DNA of 8,448 nucleotides from Candidatus Methanofilum arcanum (GTDB lineage: Archaea; Halobacteriota; Methanomicrobia; Methanomicrobiales; Methanospirillaceae): assembly GCA_031285085.1 (NCBI GenBank), contig JAITWW010000010.1:1-8448 (forward strand), in the 5' to 3' direction. Positions 1-6,490 of the stretch are shown here, piece after piece; position 1 is the stretch's first letter; every line of letters starts with the position of its first letter. Under the pieces are notes generated by a model. The model was given only the letters and a program-made list of their open reading frames with translations, was not told where the DNA came from and did no database searches. Made by a program: the position numbers and the translations under genes.

Positions 1-1001
1 ATAAACTCAGCACCATCATCAGCCTCCCCATGAAACCGAGATGTATATGCATCTATCTCCACAGTGCGACTTCCTTTTACAACCCACACTGGTAGATAGA
101 TCTCTGATACGCTAACCCGTACCTGATCACGACGTGGAGAAACATGCTTGTCTTCATATGAGATCGCCTGTCCAGAAACCGTCCGATTTTGTACGGTTTG
201 AGAAAGTAACTCAACTACCTCTGAAGTCACTATCTCTATCGCTTCATCTTCTTTTATGCGAGCTGAAAGAATTTTCGTATCTCGTGGGACTGGCTTTCTT
301 GTGATCATAGTTGGCTCAAATAAAACTTTTTTTCTATTCAGCGCATTTATTCCACCATTACCTCTCTGATCAAAAGAAACAACAGTATCAAAAACCTTCT
401 CCTCTCCCGTACATTCAAATGTATATGCCCAGACCGGCACAAAATGAAGTGTCACCATCCCTGCAATTCCAGCACGTTCCTCAGCCTCACCACGTGTTAT
501 CTGGATCGGAAGATGAGGCACACTAATCTCATCTGCCTGCACTGAACTCTCCTCCGACTCAAAACAGGGAGAATCTATTGAGACATTCTGCACAGAACTG
601 CGATTCATTTCACCTTGTTCCACTTCCTGAGTTGGTTCAGACTGAAACGGCAAAACAAGCCTTTTTCCTAGTACTTTTGCATATGCCGCCTGCCCAGTGT
701 ATCTTATGAATTCATCACGATACCAAACAACACATCCAGGAGCTACCTGAGTGGCATCAAATGTAACAAGCAAACGAATGCCAACTACATCGACACCTCT
801 ATCATGAACCATATAGTTTGTTGCACGAAAACGTGCAATCTCTTCAGGATCAGATGTACAGACAATGACTATTGCCTGATTCCCTTTCACTGCGGTCAGA
901 TCAAGTGGGTACTCTGAAGAATACACATGCCATCCAGCTGTGCGCAGTACCGTAGAAACGGCAAGAGCAGCCCTCTCACGAACCATTTTGTCCATATCCA
1001 T
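1..1001 (-). CDS. Conserved hypothetical protein with a degenerate nuclease-like N-terminus (3' end outside window)
   Basis: Translating the minus strand from the ATG at 1001 gives 333 codons with no stop before the left edge, so the C-terminus is missing. Codon use is even and stop-free throughout, so it is a real gene. I do not recognise a named family. Residues 22-49 (AGWHVYSSEYPLDLTAVKGN, then QAIVIVC) have the strand-turn-strand look of a restriction-endonuclease-like fold, with an acidic residue (D34) before a hydrophobic strand. The usual E/Q-x-K end of a PD-(D/E)XK site reads IVC here, so if it is homologous it is probably inactive. After a low-complexity acidic linker (about 121-165) come two similar beta modules, HFVPVWAYTF (186-195) and IYLPVWVV (301-308), suggesting a duplicated domain. 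ATGs at 995 and 986 are alternative starts. No Shine-Dalgarno sequence is visible, and a TATA-like box 31-36 nt upstream would fit a nearly leaderless mRNA. There is no signal peptide or membrane segment in the visible part. Confidence 0.85.
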   Translation of the reverse strand, partial: MDMDKMVRERAALAVSTVLRTAGWHVYSSEYPLDLTAVKGNQAIVIVCTSDPEEIARFRATNYMVHDRGVDVVGIRLLVTFDATQVAPGCVVWYRDEFIRYTGQAAYAKVLGKRLVLPFQSEPTQEVEQGEMNRSSVQNVSIDSPCFESEESSVQADEISVPHLPIQITRGEAEERAGIAGMVTLHFVPVWAYTFECTGEEKVFDTVVSFDQRGNGGINALNRKKVLFEPTMITRKPVPRDTKILSARIKEDEAIEIVTSEVVELLSQTVQNRTVSGQAISYEDKHVSPRRDQVRVSVSEIYLPVWVVKGSRTVEIDAYTSRFHGEADDGAEF

Positions 1002-1031
1002 AACTATACGCTGTGTGCGGTAATTAAAAGG

Positions 1032-1037
1032 ATATAT
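1032..1037 (-). promoter_or_regulatory. Putative TATA box for the minus-strand gene
   Basis: TATATA lies 31-36 nt upstream of the ATG at 1001, with an A/T-rich TTTTAATTA stretch following it. Archaeal transcription usually starts about 25 nt downstream of the TATA centre, which would put the start within a few bases of the ATG and fits the absence of a ribosome binding site. Confidence 0.35.
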
Positions 1038-1078
1038 GATGACATACATGATGAGCTGAAATTCGATGCTCCTTTTAA

Positions 1079-1273
1079 CCCATTCTACTGTTAGGGGTAA
1101 TTTCAAACAAGCAAAATCATTACGAAATTAAAAAAGCTTTGCTTGAATCGGTTAATGGGGGTAGTTATTGTTATCTCAGCGAAGGAACAATATATGAAGT
1201 TGAAGACCAAACTGGTCTAAAAATGGTTGACAGCAGAACATTTGATGGATGGAAGCACGAAGTGAATGAATGA
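1079..1273 (+). pseudogene. Start-less ORF, probably a 5'-truncated gene remnant
   Basis: The frame opens after a TAA at 1076-1078 and runs 64 codons to the TGA at 1271-1273. The distal part reads like a real small globular protein (HYEIKKALLESVNGGSYCYL, then a segment with GTIYEVEDQTG, then TFDGWKHEVNE), yet no ATG or GTG stands near its beginning. The only non-ATG candidates are a TTG at 1139 without a ribosome binding site and some CTG/ATT codons. The last codons overlap the ATG of the next ORF by four bases (ATGA), the arrangement of translationally coupled genes. It may be a remnant whose beginning was lost, or a gene using a rare start. I do not recognise the family. Confidence 0.35.
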
Positions 1274-1488
1274 AACAACAAACGAAATCAGCAAAACATA
1301 TTGTGTACGACACTCAATCGAGTTCAGGAAGGGCTAATTATATAAGTAAAACATCAGCTGATTATATCGTGTATGGCCCTCAACCAAGTTCTGGCGAAGC
1401 GAACTATCGAAGGACAACATCCACAGATCCAAATTCACTCCAGGTGAAAAAAAGGTTTTTAGAAGTGAATGTGCGAAATCACGAGTAA
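1270..1488 (+). CDS. Small hypothetical protein with a duplicated 22-residue repeat
   Basis: This is a 72-residue ORF of unrecognised family. Residues 8-29 and 30-51 are two copies of one unit, of general form A-x-x-IVY-x-x-Q-x-SSG-x-ANY-x-x-x-TS, with 13 of 22 residues identical by eye. Several DNA differences between the units are silent (ATT/ATC, TAC/TAT, AAT/AAC), which supports past or present coding. The tail (52-72) is basic. The start overlaps the stop of the preceding ORF by ATGA. There is no convincing ribosome binding site; only GTGA lies just upstream. There is no signal peptide, membrane segment or catalytic motif. It could equally be a decaying remnant together with the upstream ORF. 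Confidence 0.4.
   Translation: MKQQTKSAKHIVYDTQSSSGRANYISKTSADYIVYGPQPSSGEANYRRTTSTDPNSLQVKKRFLEVNVRNHE
1291..1422 (+). repeat. Two tandem 66-bp units inside a small ORF
   Basis: Units 1291-1356 and 1357-1422 are exactly 66 bp each, in phase with the reading frame, and match at about 44 of 66 bases by eye. They encode the 22-residue duplicated unit of the 72-residue ORF. Confidence 0.7.
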
Positions 1489-1587
1489 AACAGAAATTCG
1501 ACGAAAAAAGAGCAAATTCTCCGAGTAAATAGATTCACCAGACAATCTCGTAGAAAAGGTACCGGAGTAGATGAATCAACCGTGTGG

Positions 1588-1638
1588 CGGGTATGCGACC
1601 AACGAGAGCATACCCAGAAGGTTTTTACTACATTTTTT
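1588..1638 (+). repeat. Dispersed hairpin element, copy 1 (terminator-like)
   Basis: A perfect 8-bp stem, GGGTATGC (1589-1596) with GCATACCC (1608-1615), encloses an 11-nt loop and is followed by two T-tracts (1622-1626 and 1633-1639). A related copy lies at 6436-6486 on the minus strand with about 39 of 51 positions matching, including loop length, the spacer and the final T-tract. Structure and T-runs look like a transcription terminator for whatever lies upstream, but the recurrence shows it is a dispersed repeat. It sits just upstream of the tautomerase operon. Confidence 0.6.
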
Positions 1639-1677
1639 TCCAAACAATTTTTCTTCTTTTATCACCAAGTAATTATC

Positions 1678-1890
1678 ATGCCTGTTGTACAACTTACTCT
1701 TCGAGAAGGACGAAGTAAAGAACAGATCAAGCGTGCTATTGAAGGAATCTCAAGTGTCATCTGCACAGAGATAGGGGTAGAACCGAAAGACGTAACAGTT
1801 CTTGTAACTGAGCTTCCAGCAACACATATCGGAAAGTTTGGCACTACACTTTCTGCAACAAAACCCCCACAAGATCCACATAAATCATGA
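1678..1890 (+). CDS. 4-oxalocrotonate tautomerase family protein
   Basis: This is a 70-residue protein of the small tautomerase superfamily, whose members use the amino-terminal proline exposed after Met removal as general base or nucleophile in keto-enol tautomerisation. The start was set at 1678, well inside a longer open frame, because it begins M-P-V-V-Q and places the proline first. With Pro as residue 1, the LREGRSKEQ segment puts Arg at position 11, as in 4-OT. The usual Arg39 and Phe50 appear to be Thr and Ile (VTVLVTELPATHIG aligned to VRVIITEMAKGHFG), so it is unlikely to be a true 4-oxalocrotonate enzyme and its substrate is unknown. It looks more like the divergent archaeal tautomerases. 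The stop overlaps the deoxyhypusine synthase start (ATGA), so the two are translationally coupled. No ribosome binding site is visible; the leader is T-rich. Confidence 0.85.
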   Translation: MPVVQLTLREGRSKEQIKRAIEGISSVICTEIGVEPKDVTVLVTELPATHIGKFGTTLSATKPPQDPHKS

Positions 1891-2900
1891 ATCACCACAA
1901 TGAACAACATGCAGTTCCTGTGTATCAAGCACATGTATCTGCACATATGACAGTTGGTGAGCTTGTCTCAGTGATGGATGGTGCAGGGGCATATAATGGT
2001 GGAGCCCTTGCAAAAGCAGTAGATATCTACGAAAAAATGATAACAAGCCCAGATATGACCAAATTTTTAGGTCTTGCGGGAGCAATGGTTCCAGCAGGAA
2101 TGGGTGGCTTAGTCTCAGATCTCATCAATGCAGGACATGTAGATGTGCTTGTATCAACCGGTGCAAATCTGACCCATGATATCATCGAAGCAATTGGCTG
2201 CCATCATTATCATGGAACTGAAAAATGCAATGATAACCAGCTTCGTGAAGAAGAGATCAACCGAATCTATGATATCTATCTCCCAAATGATGCATTTTGC
2301 TGTTTTGAAGAAAAAATGCAGGAGATTTTTGAAGCACTACCAAGTAACGGACCATACTCAATTCAAGAGCTTCTGGCGCATATCGGCTCACATTTGGATT
2401 CTGGAATTCTTGCAACCGCGTACAAGCAAAAAATTCCAGTATTCTCTCCTGCCATCCAAGACTCAATGATAGGACTCCAGTTTTGGCTTTTTTCCCAAGG
2501 ACGAAAGGTCATCATCGATGCCTTTTCAGATATGACAACAATTCTTGATCTTGCATATGGTGCAAGCACTGCCGGTGCTCTGTTCATCGGTGGGGGTGTC
2601 CCAAAGAACTTTATTATGCAGAGTATGCTTATGACAGAGCATGGATTTACCCATGCCATCCAGCTGACCGGAGACCGACCAGATCTTGGTGGACTATCAG
2701 GAGCAACACTTGATGAAGCTCGTTCATGGGGAAAGGTCGATGAAGGAGCAGAAACAATAACCGTCTATGGGGATGCAACCATTACATTTCCTATTCTCAT
2801 TGCTGCAACCCTTGAGAGAGCAAACACATTGAAGACAGAAAAAAGAAAAGAGCACGAAGAAAATAATGATGTAGCTAAAAAAAGGAGAATGGATGCCTGA
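1887..2900 (+). CDS. dys: Deoxyhypusine synthase
   Basis: It transfers the aminobutyl group of spermidine, in an NAD-dependent reaction, to one lysine of translation factor aIF5A, the first step of hypusine formation in the cytosol. The 337-residue length fits archaeal members (about 300-340). Visible family features are TVGELVSVMDGAGAYNGG (22-39), the VSTGANLTHD NAD-site segment (89-98), GGGVPKNF (235-242), the TGDRPDLGGLSGAT loop (261-274) and ARSWGKVDE (278-286), in which Lys283 matches the catalytic lysine of the family's SWGK motif. The last ~22 residues form a very basic and acidic tail (KTEKRKEHEENN, then KKRRMDA) beyond the conserved fold. The start overlaps the tautomerase stop by 4 nt and the end overlaps pyrF by 8 nt, so all three are co-expressed. 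Confidence 0.96.
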   Translation: MNHHNEQHAVPVYQAHVSAHMTVGELVSVMDGAGAYNGGALAKAVDIYEKMITSPDMTKFLGLAGAMVPAGMGGLVSDLINAGHVDVLVSTGANLTHDIIEAIGCHHYHGTEKCNDNQLREEEINRIYDIYLPNDAFCCFEEKMQEIFEALPSNGPYSIQELLAHIGSHLDSGILATAYKQKIPVFSPAIQDSMIGLQFWLFSQGRKVIIDAFSDMTTILDLAYGASTAGALFIGGGVPKNFIMQSMLMTEHGFTHAIQLTGDRPDLGGLSGATLDEARSWGKVDEGAETITVYGDATITFPILIAATLERANTLKTEKRKEHEENNDVAKKRRMDA

Positions 2901-3534
2901 TCTTATTTTAGCTCTTGATGTGAGAGATCGTATCTCTGCAAGCACGATTGTCGAGGAAACATCTGACAGTATCGATGCCATTAAACTTGGATATCCCCTT
3001 GTTTTGGCAGAAGGGCTTGGGATTGCAAAACTGCTTTTTGATATATCAGAGCTCCCACTTATTGCAGACTTTAAAGTCGCAGATATCCCAAATACAAACC
3101 GCCTTATTGCTGAACAGGTGTTTCATGCAGGGTTTTCAAGCATTATCTGCCATGGGTTCCCAGGAGAAGATGCCATTGTGGCATGCACTGAGGTTGCACA
3201 TGATGCGGGAGGTACCTGTTTTGTTGTCTGTGAGATGAGTCATCCTGGGGCACCCACATTCTATCATGGTGGTGTTGCAGAACAGATGGCAAAGCTGGCA
3301 ATACACGCTGGTGCAGATGGTATCATCGCCCCTGCAACACGTCCAGAGCGGGTAGAGGTTCTTCGTGCCATTGTTCAAGATGCTCTGATATACTCACCAG
3401 GTATTGGAACACAGGGCGGTGATGCAGCACAGATCGCAGATCTCGTTGATGGGATGATTGTTGGGCGCAGTATTTATGAGGCTTCGGATCCAAAAGCAGC
3501 TGCACAGGTGTATGCCCCATTCAGAAGACGTTGA
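2893..3534 (+). CDS. pyrF: Orotidine 5'-phosphate decarboxylase
   Basis: It catalyses the last step of de novo UMP synthesis, OMP to UMP plus CO2. The 213 residues match the short archaeal class. Catalytic residues are visible: Asp9 (ALDV), Lys31 (IKLG) and the D-x-K-x-x-D tetrad segment DFKVADIPNTN (59-69: Asp59, Lys61, Asp64). The phosphate-binding loop SPGIGTQGG (168-176) and Arg192 (VGRSIYE) are also present. All key residues are intact, so it should be active. The ATG lies 8 nt inside the end of dys and follows an AGGAG at 2882-2886 with 6-nt spacing, a clear ribosome binding site that fixes the start. It is the last gene of the overlapping operon. A copy of a direct repeat begins 8 nt after the stop. 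Confidence 0.97.
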   Translation: MPDLILALDVRDRISASTIVEETSDSIDAIKLGYPLVLAEGLGIAKLLFDISELPLIADFKVADIPNTNRLIAEQVFHAGFSSIICHGFPGEDAIVACTEVAHDAGGTCFVVCEMSHPGAPTFYHGGVAEQMAKLAIHAGADGIIAPATRPERVEVLRAIVQDALIYSPGIGTQGGDAAQIADLVDGMIVGRSIYEASDPKAAAQVYAPFRRR

Positions 3535-3541
3535 TTGGATA

Positions 3542-3602
3542 CTGTTGATGATGCCACTTGCATGATCTGATGTAGACACAGATGATGAGCCCTATGAGTC
3601 AG
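3542..3602 (+). repeat. Left copy of ~61-bp direct repeat flanking the ATPase-methylase cassette
   Basis: It matches 6647-6708 in the same orientation with about 56 identical positions and small indels. The exact blocks include TGATGATGCCACT, CATGATCTGATGTAGA, ACAGATGATGA and CCCTATGAGTCAG. It contains an imperfect inverted repeat (CATGATCTG and CAGATGATG). The two copies lie just outside the accessory pair, immediately after pyrF on this side. Confidence 0.85.
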
Positions 3603-3642
3603 GAACCGTTAAGAAACAACAAATTATTTCTGAATGGTTCCT
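3601..3642 (+). promoter_or_regulatory. Large inverted repeat around a TATA-like element, putative operator
   Basis: Arms 3601-3616 (AGGAACCGTTAAGAAA) and 3627-3642 are complementary at 14 of 16 positions around a 10-nt A/T-rich centre. AAATTATTT (3621-3629) could serve as a TATA box about 40 nt before the ATPase ATG, which would put the transcription start near 3650 with a short leader. A regulator binding the symmetric arms would occlude TBP. A role as a pyrF terminator is less likely because no T-run follows the hairpin. Confidence 0.5.
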
Positions 3643-3664
3643 AACACAGAGTATTCAGCTAATT

Positions 3665-5392
3665 ATGATAGAATCAATCCATTTTGAATACTACAAAAAA
3701 TTGAAAGATCTAGATTTATCTTTCGATAAGAGAGTAACAGTCATATCCGGTGTTAATGGCACCTGCAAAACATCTTTGCTGCATATAATAAGCAATGCAT
3801 TTCAAAAAGTTACGAGTAGATGTGAATGGATCAAAAACGATGACGATGGAAAAAAGGGATTGGATCCAATAAATAGCACAAATAATTCAATAAATCCAAA
3901 AATAGAAAAATTAGCAAGAGGAGATAAACGATATAATAATCCTGCTCCAGGACATAAAGGGTCTCTGTACGTGATTAGATATACAAATGGCGTTGAATTA
4001 AAGTTTAGACCCCATACCCATGTAAACAAAAAGAGTAGTAGACACAGCATTAAACCCCCTTATGGTAATAAACAGGAAGAAAAATTGCCATTTTGCCCTG
4101 TTATTTATCTAGGTTTATCGCGATTGTACCCCTTTGGAGAATTCCAAGATGATGAAGCCATTAAAGATATCGTGGCAAATCTTCCTGAAACATACCAAAA
4201 GGAAATTAATGATCTGTATTATAAATTTACACATATACGTATTGCATCATCAAGCCCACAGAACATGGGATCCATTAAAAAACGACACGATTTTACACCT
4301 GATGAGGAAAAAAACAGCATCCCAGGAGTTGATTCAAATACAATTTCTGCGGGAGAAGAGAGCTTATTGATACTTCTCAACTCACTTGTATCACTCAAAT
4401 ATTATTATGAGGTGTATAGGGAGTCATACGATAAACTCAACCTTGAAAAAGAGATGTTCGGAAGTATTTTACTCATTGATGAGTTAGATGCCACATTTCA
4501 TCCTTCCTATCAGTCAAAAATACTACAATATTTCTTAGAGTACTCGAAAAAGTACAACATTCAGATTATTTTCACAACACATAGTTTGTCATTATTGGAG
4601 TCTGCACTTAGAAAAAAGAACTGTACTGTGATTTATCTGAGGGATAATGGGGATCGTGTCAATTCTATGCTCAATCCAGATATTTTTAGAATACGGATGC
4701 ATTTATTTGATAAGACAAGAGATGAGACATACGCGAATGCATACATACCAATATTTACTGAAGATGAAGAAGCGCGATTTTTATTAGAAATGTTATTTGA
4801 TCATTATAAAAGAGAAAAAGAAGATTTTCGCCATATTTCTGATCTACTTTACCTTGTCACGGTAAACCTGGGAGTAGATCCACTCATTGAGCTTTTCATA
4901 TGTAAGAGTAAGGGAAATCGCTATGTTATGAATGGTATATGTGTATTAGATGGAGATGTCAATGGCCTGGAGAACAACGACAATATACGAAGAAGAGAAA
5001 AAATTGACCGAAGTAAGAATGCAAATATTCTTACTTTTTTTGAAAAGGACTCCCCTGAAAGATTTCTTTGGAAGTATGCTACAAAATTATATGAAGAACC
5101 TAATAGTAATTTTTGGGAAGATCCATTTATTGTAAACAATAACACGACAAAACGATCATATCTTTCCATCAAATCTGAAGTTGATGAAGTTGGAAACGAG
5201 AGAGGAGAGTTGAAAGGAATTTTCAACAAGAATAAGAGCTTTTTTAAAGATGTCTTTACATGGTGGTTAAAAGACGAGAAAAATAAAAATGAAGTGGATA
5301 GATTTTACAATGAGTTTGCAAAACTGTTTCAGAGAGTAGCTGGGCCATGTGGTATTAACCCACACGAGCTCGAAAGCCTTGGTGAGAGTTAA
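3665..5392 (+). CDS. OLD-like ATPase with C-terminal TOPRIM-like segment (candidate defence nuclease)
   Basis: This is a 575-residue soluble protein with an ABC/SMC-type ATPase split around an insert. Walker A is GVNGTCKTS (29-37), with Cys34 where the final P-loop glycine normally stands. The signature is SAGEES (228-233), Walker B is ILLIDELDATFHPS (268-281, with D272 and E273), and the H-loop is TTHS (304-307). The C-terminal part (about 358-575) shows IFTEDEEARFLLE (363-375) and VLDGDVNG (427-434), acidic motifs arranged like the E and DxD of a TOPRIM nuclease. They are followed by ILTFFEKDSPERFLWKY (455-471), reminiscent of the region after TOPRIM in OLD-like proteins. OLD, Gabija GajA and PARIS are known ATPase/TOPRIM defence proteins. 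No precise family assignment is possible by eye. The gene is A+T richer than its neighbours, lacks an evident Shine-Dalgarno sequence, and is followed 42 nt later by a DNA adenine methylase with which it probably forms an operon. Confidence 0.85.
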   Translation: MIESIHFEYYKKLKDLDLSFDKRVTVISGVNGTCKTSLLHIISNAFQKVTSRCEWIKNDDDGKKGLDPINSTNNSINPKIEKLARGDKRYNNPAPGHKGSLYVIRYTNGVELKFRPHTHVNKKSSRHSIKPPYGNKQEEKLPFCPVIYLGLSRLYPFGEFQDDEAIKDIVANLPETYQKEINDLYYKFTHIRIASSSPQNMGSIKKRHDFTPDEEKNSIPGVDSNTISAGEESLLILLNSLVSLKYYYEVYRESYDKLNLEKEMFGSILLIDELDATFHPSYQSKILQYFLEYSKKYNIQIIFTTHSLSLLESALRKKNCTVIYLRDNGDRVNSMLNPDIFRIRMHLFDKTRDETYANAYIPIFTEDEEARFLLEMLFDHYKREKEDFRHISDLLYLVTVNLGVDPLIELFICKSKGNRYVMNGICVLDGDVNGLENNDNIRRREKIDRSKNANILTFFEKDSPERFLWKYATKLYEEPNSNFWEDPFIVNNNTTKRSYLSIKSEVDEVGNERGELKGIFNKNKSFFKDVFTWWLKDEKNKNEVDRFYNEFAKLFQRVAGPCGINPHELESLGES

Positions 5393-5423
5393 CAGCATGA
5401 TTATGCCAAGTAACAAAATGCAA

Positions 5424-5429
5424 AGGTGA
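5424..5429 (+). promoter_or_regulatory. Ribosome binding site that fixes the methylase start
   Basis: AGGTGA lies 5 nt before the ATG at 5435 and matches the archaeal 16S 3' end. The in-frame GTG at 5426 falls inside this site, so ATG 5435 is the better start. Confidence 0.6.
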
Positions 5430-5434
5430 AAAGC

Positions 5435-6322
5435 ATGCCAGTTACTCTGTCCCCACTGAGATATCCAGGTGGAAAAACGAAGTTGTACGACTATGTTAAG
5501 AAGCTACTTGAGTTCAATGGACTATCTACCAAAACAACATATGTTGAACCCTTTGCGGGAGGAGCAGGACTTGCTATTAAACTCCTTCTCAGTGGCGATG
5601 TAGAACGGATCATAATCAATGATTTAGACCCTGCTGTATACTCATTTTGGAAATCTATACTAGAGTATACTGATGCATTTTGCGAAAAAATAGAAAATAT
5701 AGATATTACTCCAGATGAATGGAATCGACAAAGGAAAATATATTCTGAAGGAAATACTGATGATATTTTGGCTTTGGGGTTCGCGACATTTTTCTTAAAT
5801 AGAACTAATGTTTCAGGAATTATAAGGGGAGGTTTAATTGGAGGAGTGAACCAGACTGGTTCACACAAGATGGATGCCCGCTTTCATAAAAGAAACCTGA
5901 CTAAGAAAATATGTTCTATTGCAAAATACAAGGAAAACATAGTAGTATACAACATGGACGCAAGAGATCTTTTACAAGGTCTTGAAAACGAGAAACCAGG
6001 AAATATCTTCATCAACCTCGATCCCCCATATATCAAAAAAGGAAAATGTCTTTATAGTGACTTTTTAGAAGAACAAGGACATGAGATTTTAGCCAAAAGT
6101 GTCTCTCAATGTCGTCACAAATGGATCGTAACATATGATGTCTGTTCGCTTGCTGAGCGTTTGTATTCTCAGTATCGATATGGATATCTAGATCTTACGT
6201 ACAGCATCCAAAAGATCAAAGCAGGAAGGGAGTACATCTTTTTTAGTGACAATCTCTCAATTCCAGATTCATATACTTTCTTTCCTGCTTGCTGTGTTAG
6301 GAACTGCAAATTAATGAATTGA
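5435..6322 (+). CDS. DNA adenine-N6 methyltransferase, D12 (Dam/MboI-like) class
   Basis: It transfers methyl from S-adenosylmethionine to N6 of adenine in a specific DNA site. From ATG 5435 it has 295 residues, within the 260-300 normal for the class. Motif order is that of the D12 group: RYPGGKTKL (9-17, motif X), EPFAGGAG (38-45, motif I, SAM binding), INDLDP (61-66), NRTNVSGIIRGG (122-133) and the catalytic DPPY (196-199, motif IV). All look intact, so it is likely active. The recognition site cannot be read from sequence: GATC is common for the class but not assured, and GATC sites are frequent in this window. It follows the OLD-like ATPase by 42 nt and is probably co-transcribed. It might mark self DNA against that nuclease, or be a solitary methylase. 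The tail after residue 280 (FFPACCVRNCK) is cysteine-rich and atypical. Confidence 0.93.
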   Translation: MPVTLSPLRYPGGKTKLYDYVKKLLEFNGLSTKTTYVEPFAGGAGLAIKLLLSGDVERIIINDLDPAVYSFWKSILEYTDAFCEKIENIDITPDEWNRQRKIYSEGNTDDILALGFATFFLNRTNVSGIIRGGLIGGVNQTGSHKMDARFHKRNLTKKICSIAKYKENIVVYNMDARDLLQGLENEKPGNIFINLDPPYIKKGKCLYSDFLEEQGHEILAKSVSQCRHKWIVTYDVCSLAERLYSQYRYGYLDLTYSIQKIKAGREYIFFSDNLSIPDSYTFFPACCVRNCKLMN

Positions 6323-6435
6323 AAAGTTTTCTCCAATGTTAATTGACATACAGCTCATATTTATGATATAATACAAAAAAATAAAGGATGTTTCTTGGAG
6401 ATATCGAATAGTATCAACTAACCGAGGAAAGACCC

Positions 6436-6486
6436 AAAAAATTGAGTAAAAGCACTCGGGATATGCTCGCTTTTCTTGCATACCCG
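6436..6486 (-). repeat. Dispersed hairpin element, copy 2
   Basis: Read on the minus strand it matches 1588-1638: CGGGTATGC, an 11-nt loop, GCATATCCC (stem with one imperfection), a spacer, TTTTACT and a T6 tract, about 39 of 51 positions in total. The orientation is opposite to copy 1. It abuts the 30-bp tandem repeat. Confidence 0.6.
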
Positions 6487-6490
6487 TCGC

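Noticed and set aside
311..526. Plus-strand 71-residue frame near the left edge
   Set aside because: The opposite strand carries a continuous 333-codon frame through the whole segment, so this is a shadow.
1582..1677. Upstream extension of the tautomerase (start at ATG 1582)
   Set aside because: It would place the catalytic proline in the interior and read through the dispersed hairpin and T-tracts; ATG 1678 gives the family-typical N-terminus.
1662..1946. Minus-strand frame opposite the tautomerase gene
   Set aside because: It is a mirror of the real plus-strand genes, with no independent coding signal.
2363..2981. Overlapping minus-strand frames opposite dys and the start of pyrF
   Set aside because: They are shadow frames of well-identified genes without motifs.
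3542..3642. CRISPR or tandem array suspected from repeated GATGATG and the inverted repeats
   Set aside because: There are only two copies, 3.1 kb apart, and no regularly spaced repeat-spacer units.
5491..5868. 125-residue minus-strand frame inside the methylase gene
   Set aside because: The plus-strand methylase motifs are intact here; the reverse frame is a by-product of codon use.
6355..6385. Possible promoter (ATGATATAAT, then AAATAAAGG) after the methylase
   Set aside because: No gene begins within reach; the nearest start is over 400 nt downstream and has its own TATA box.
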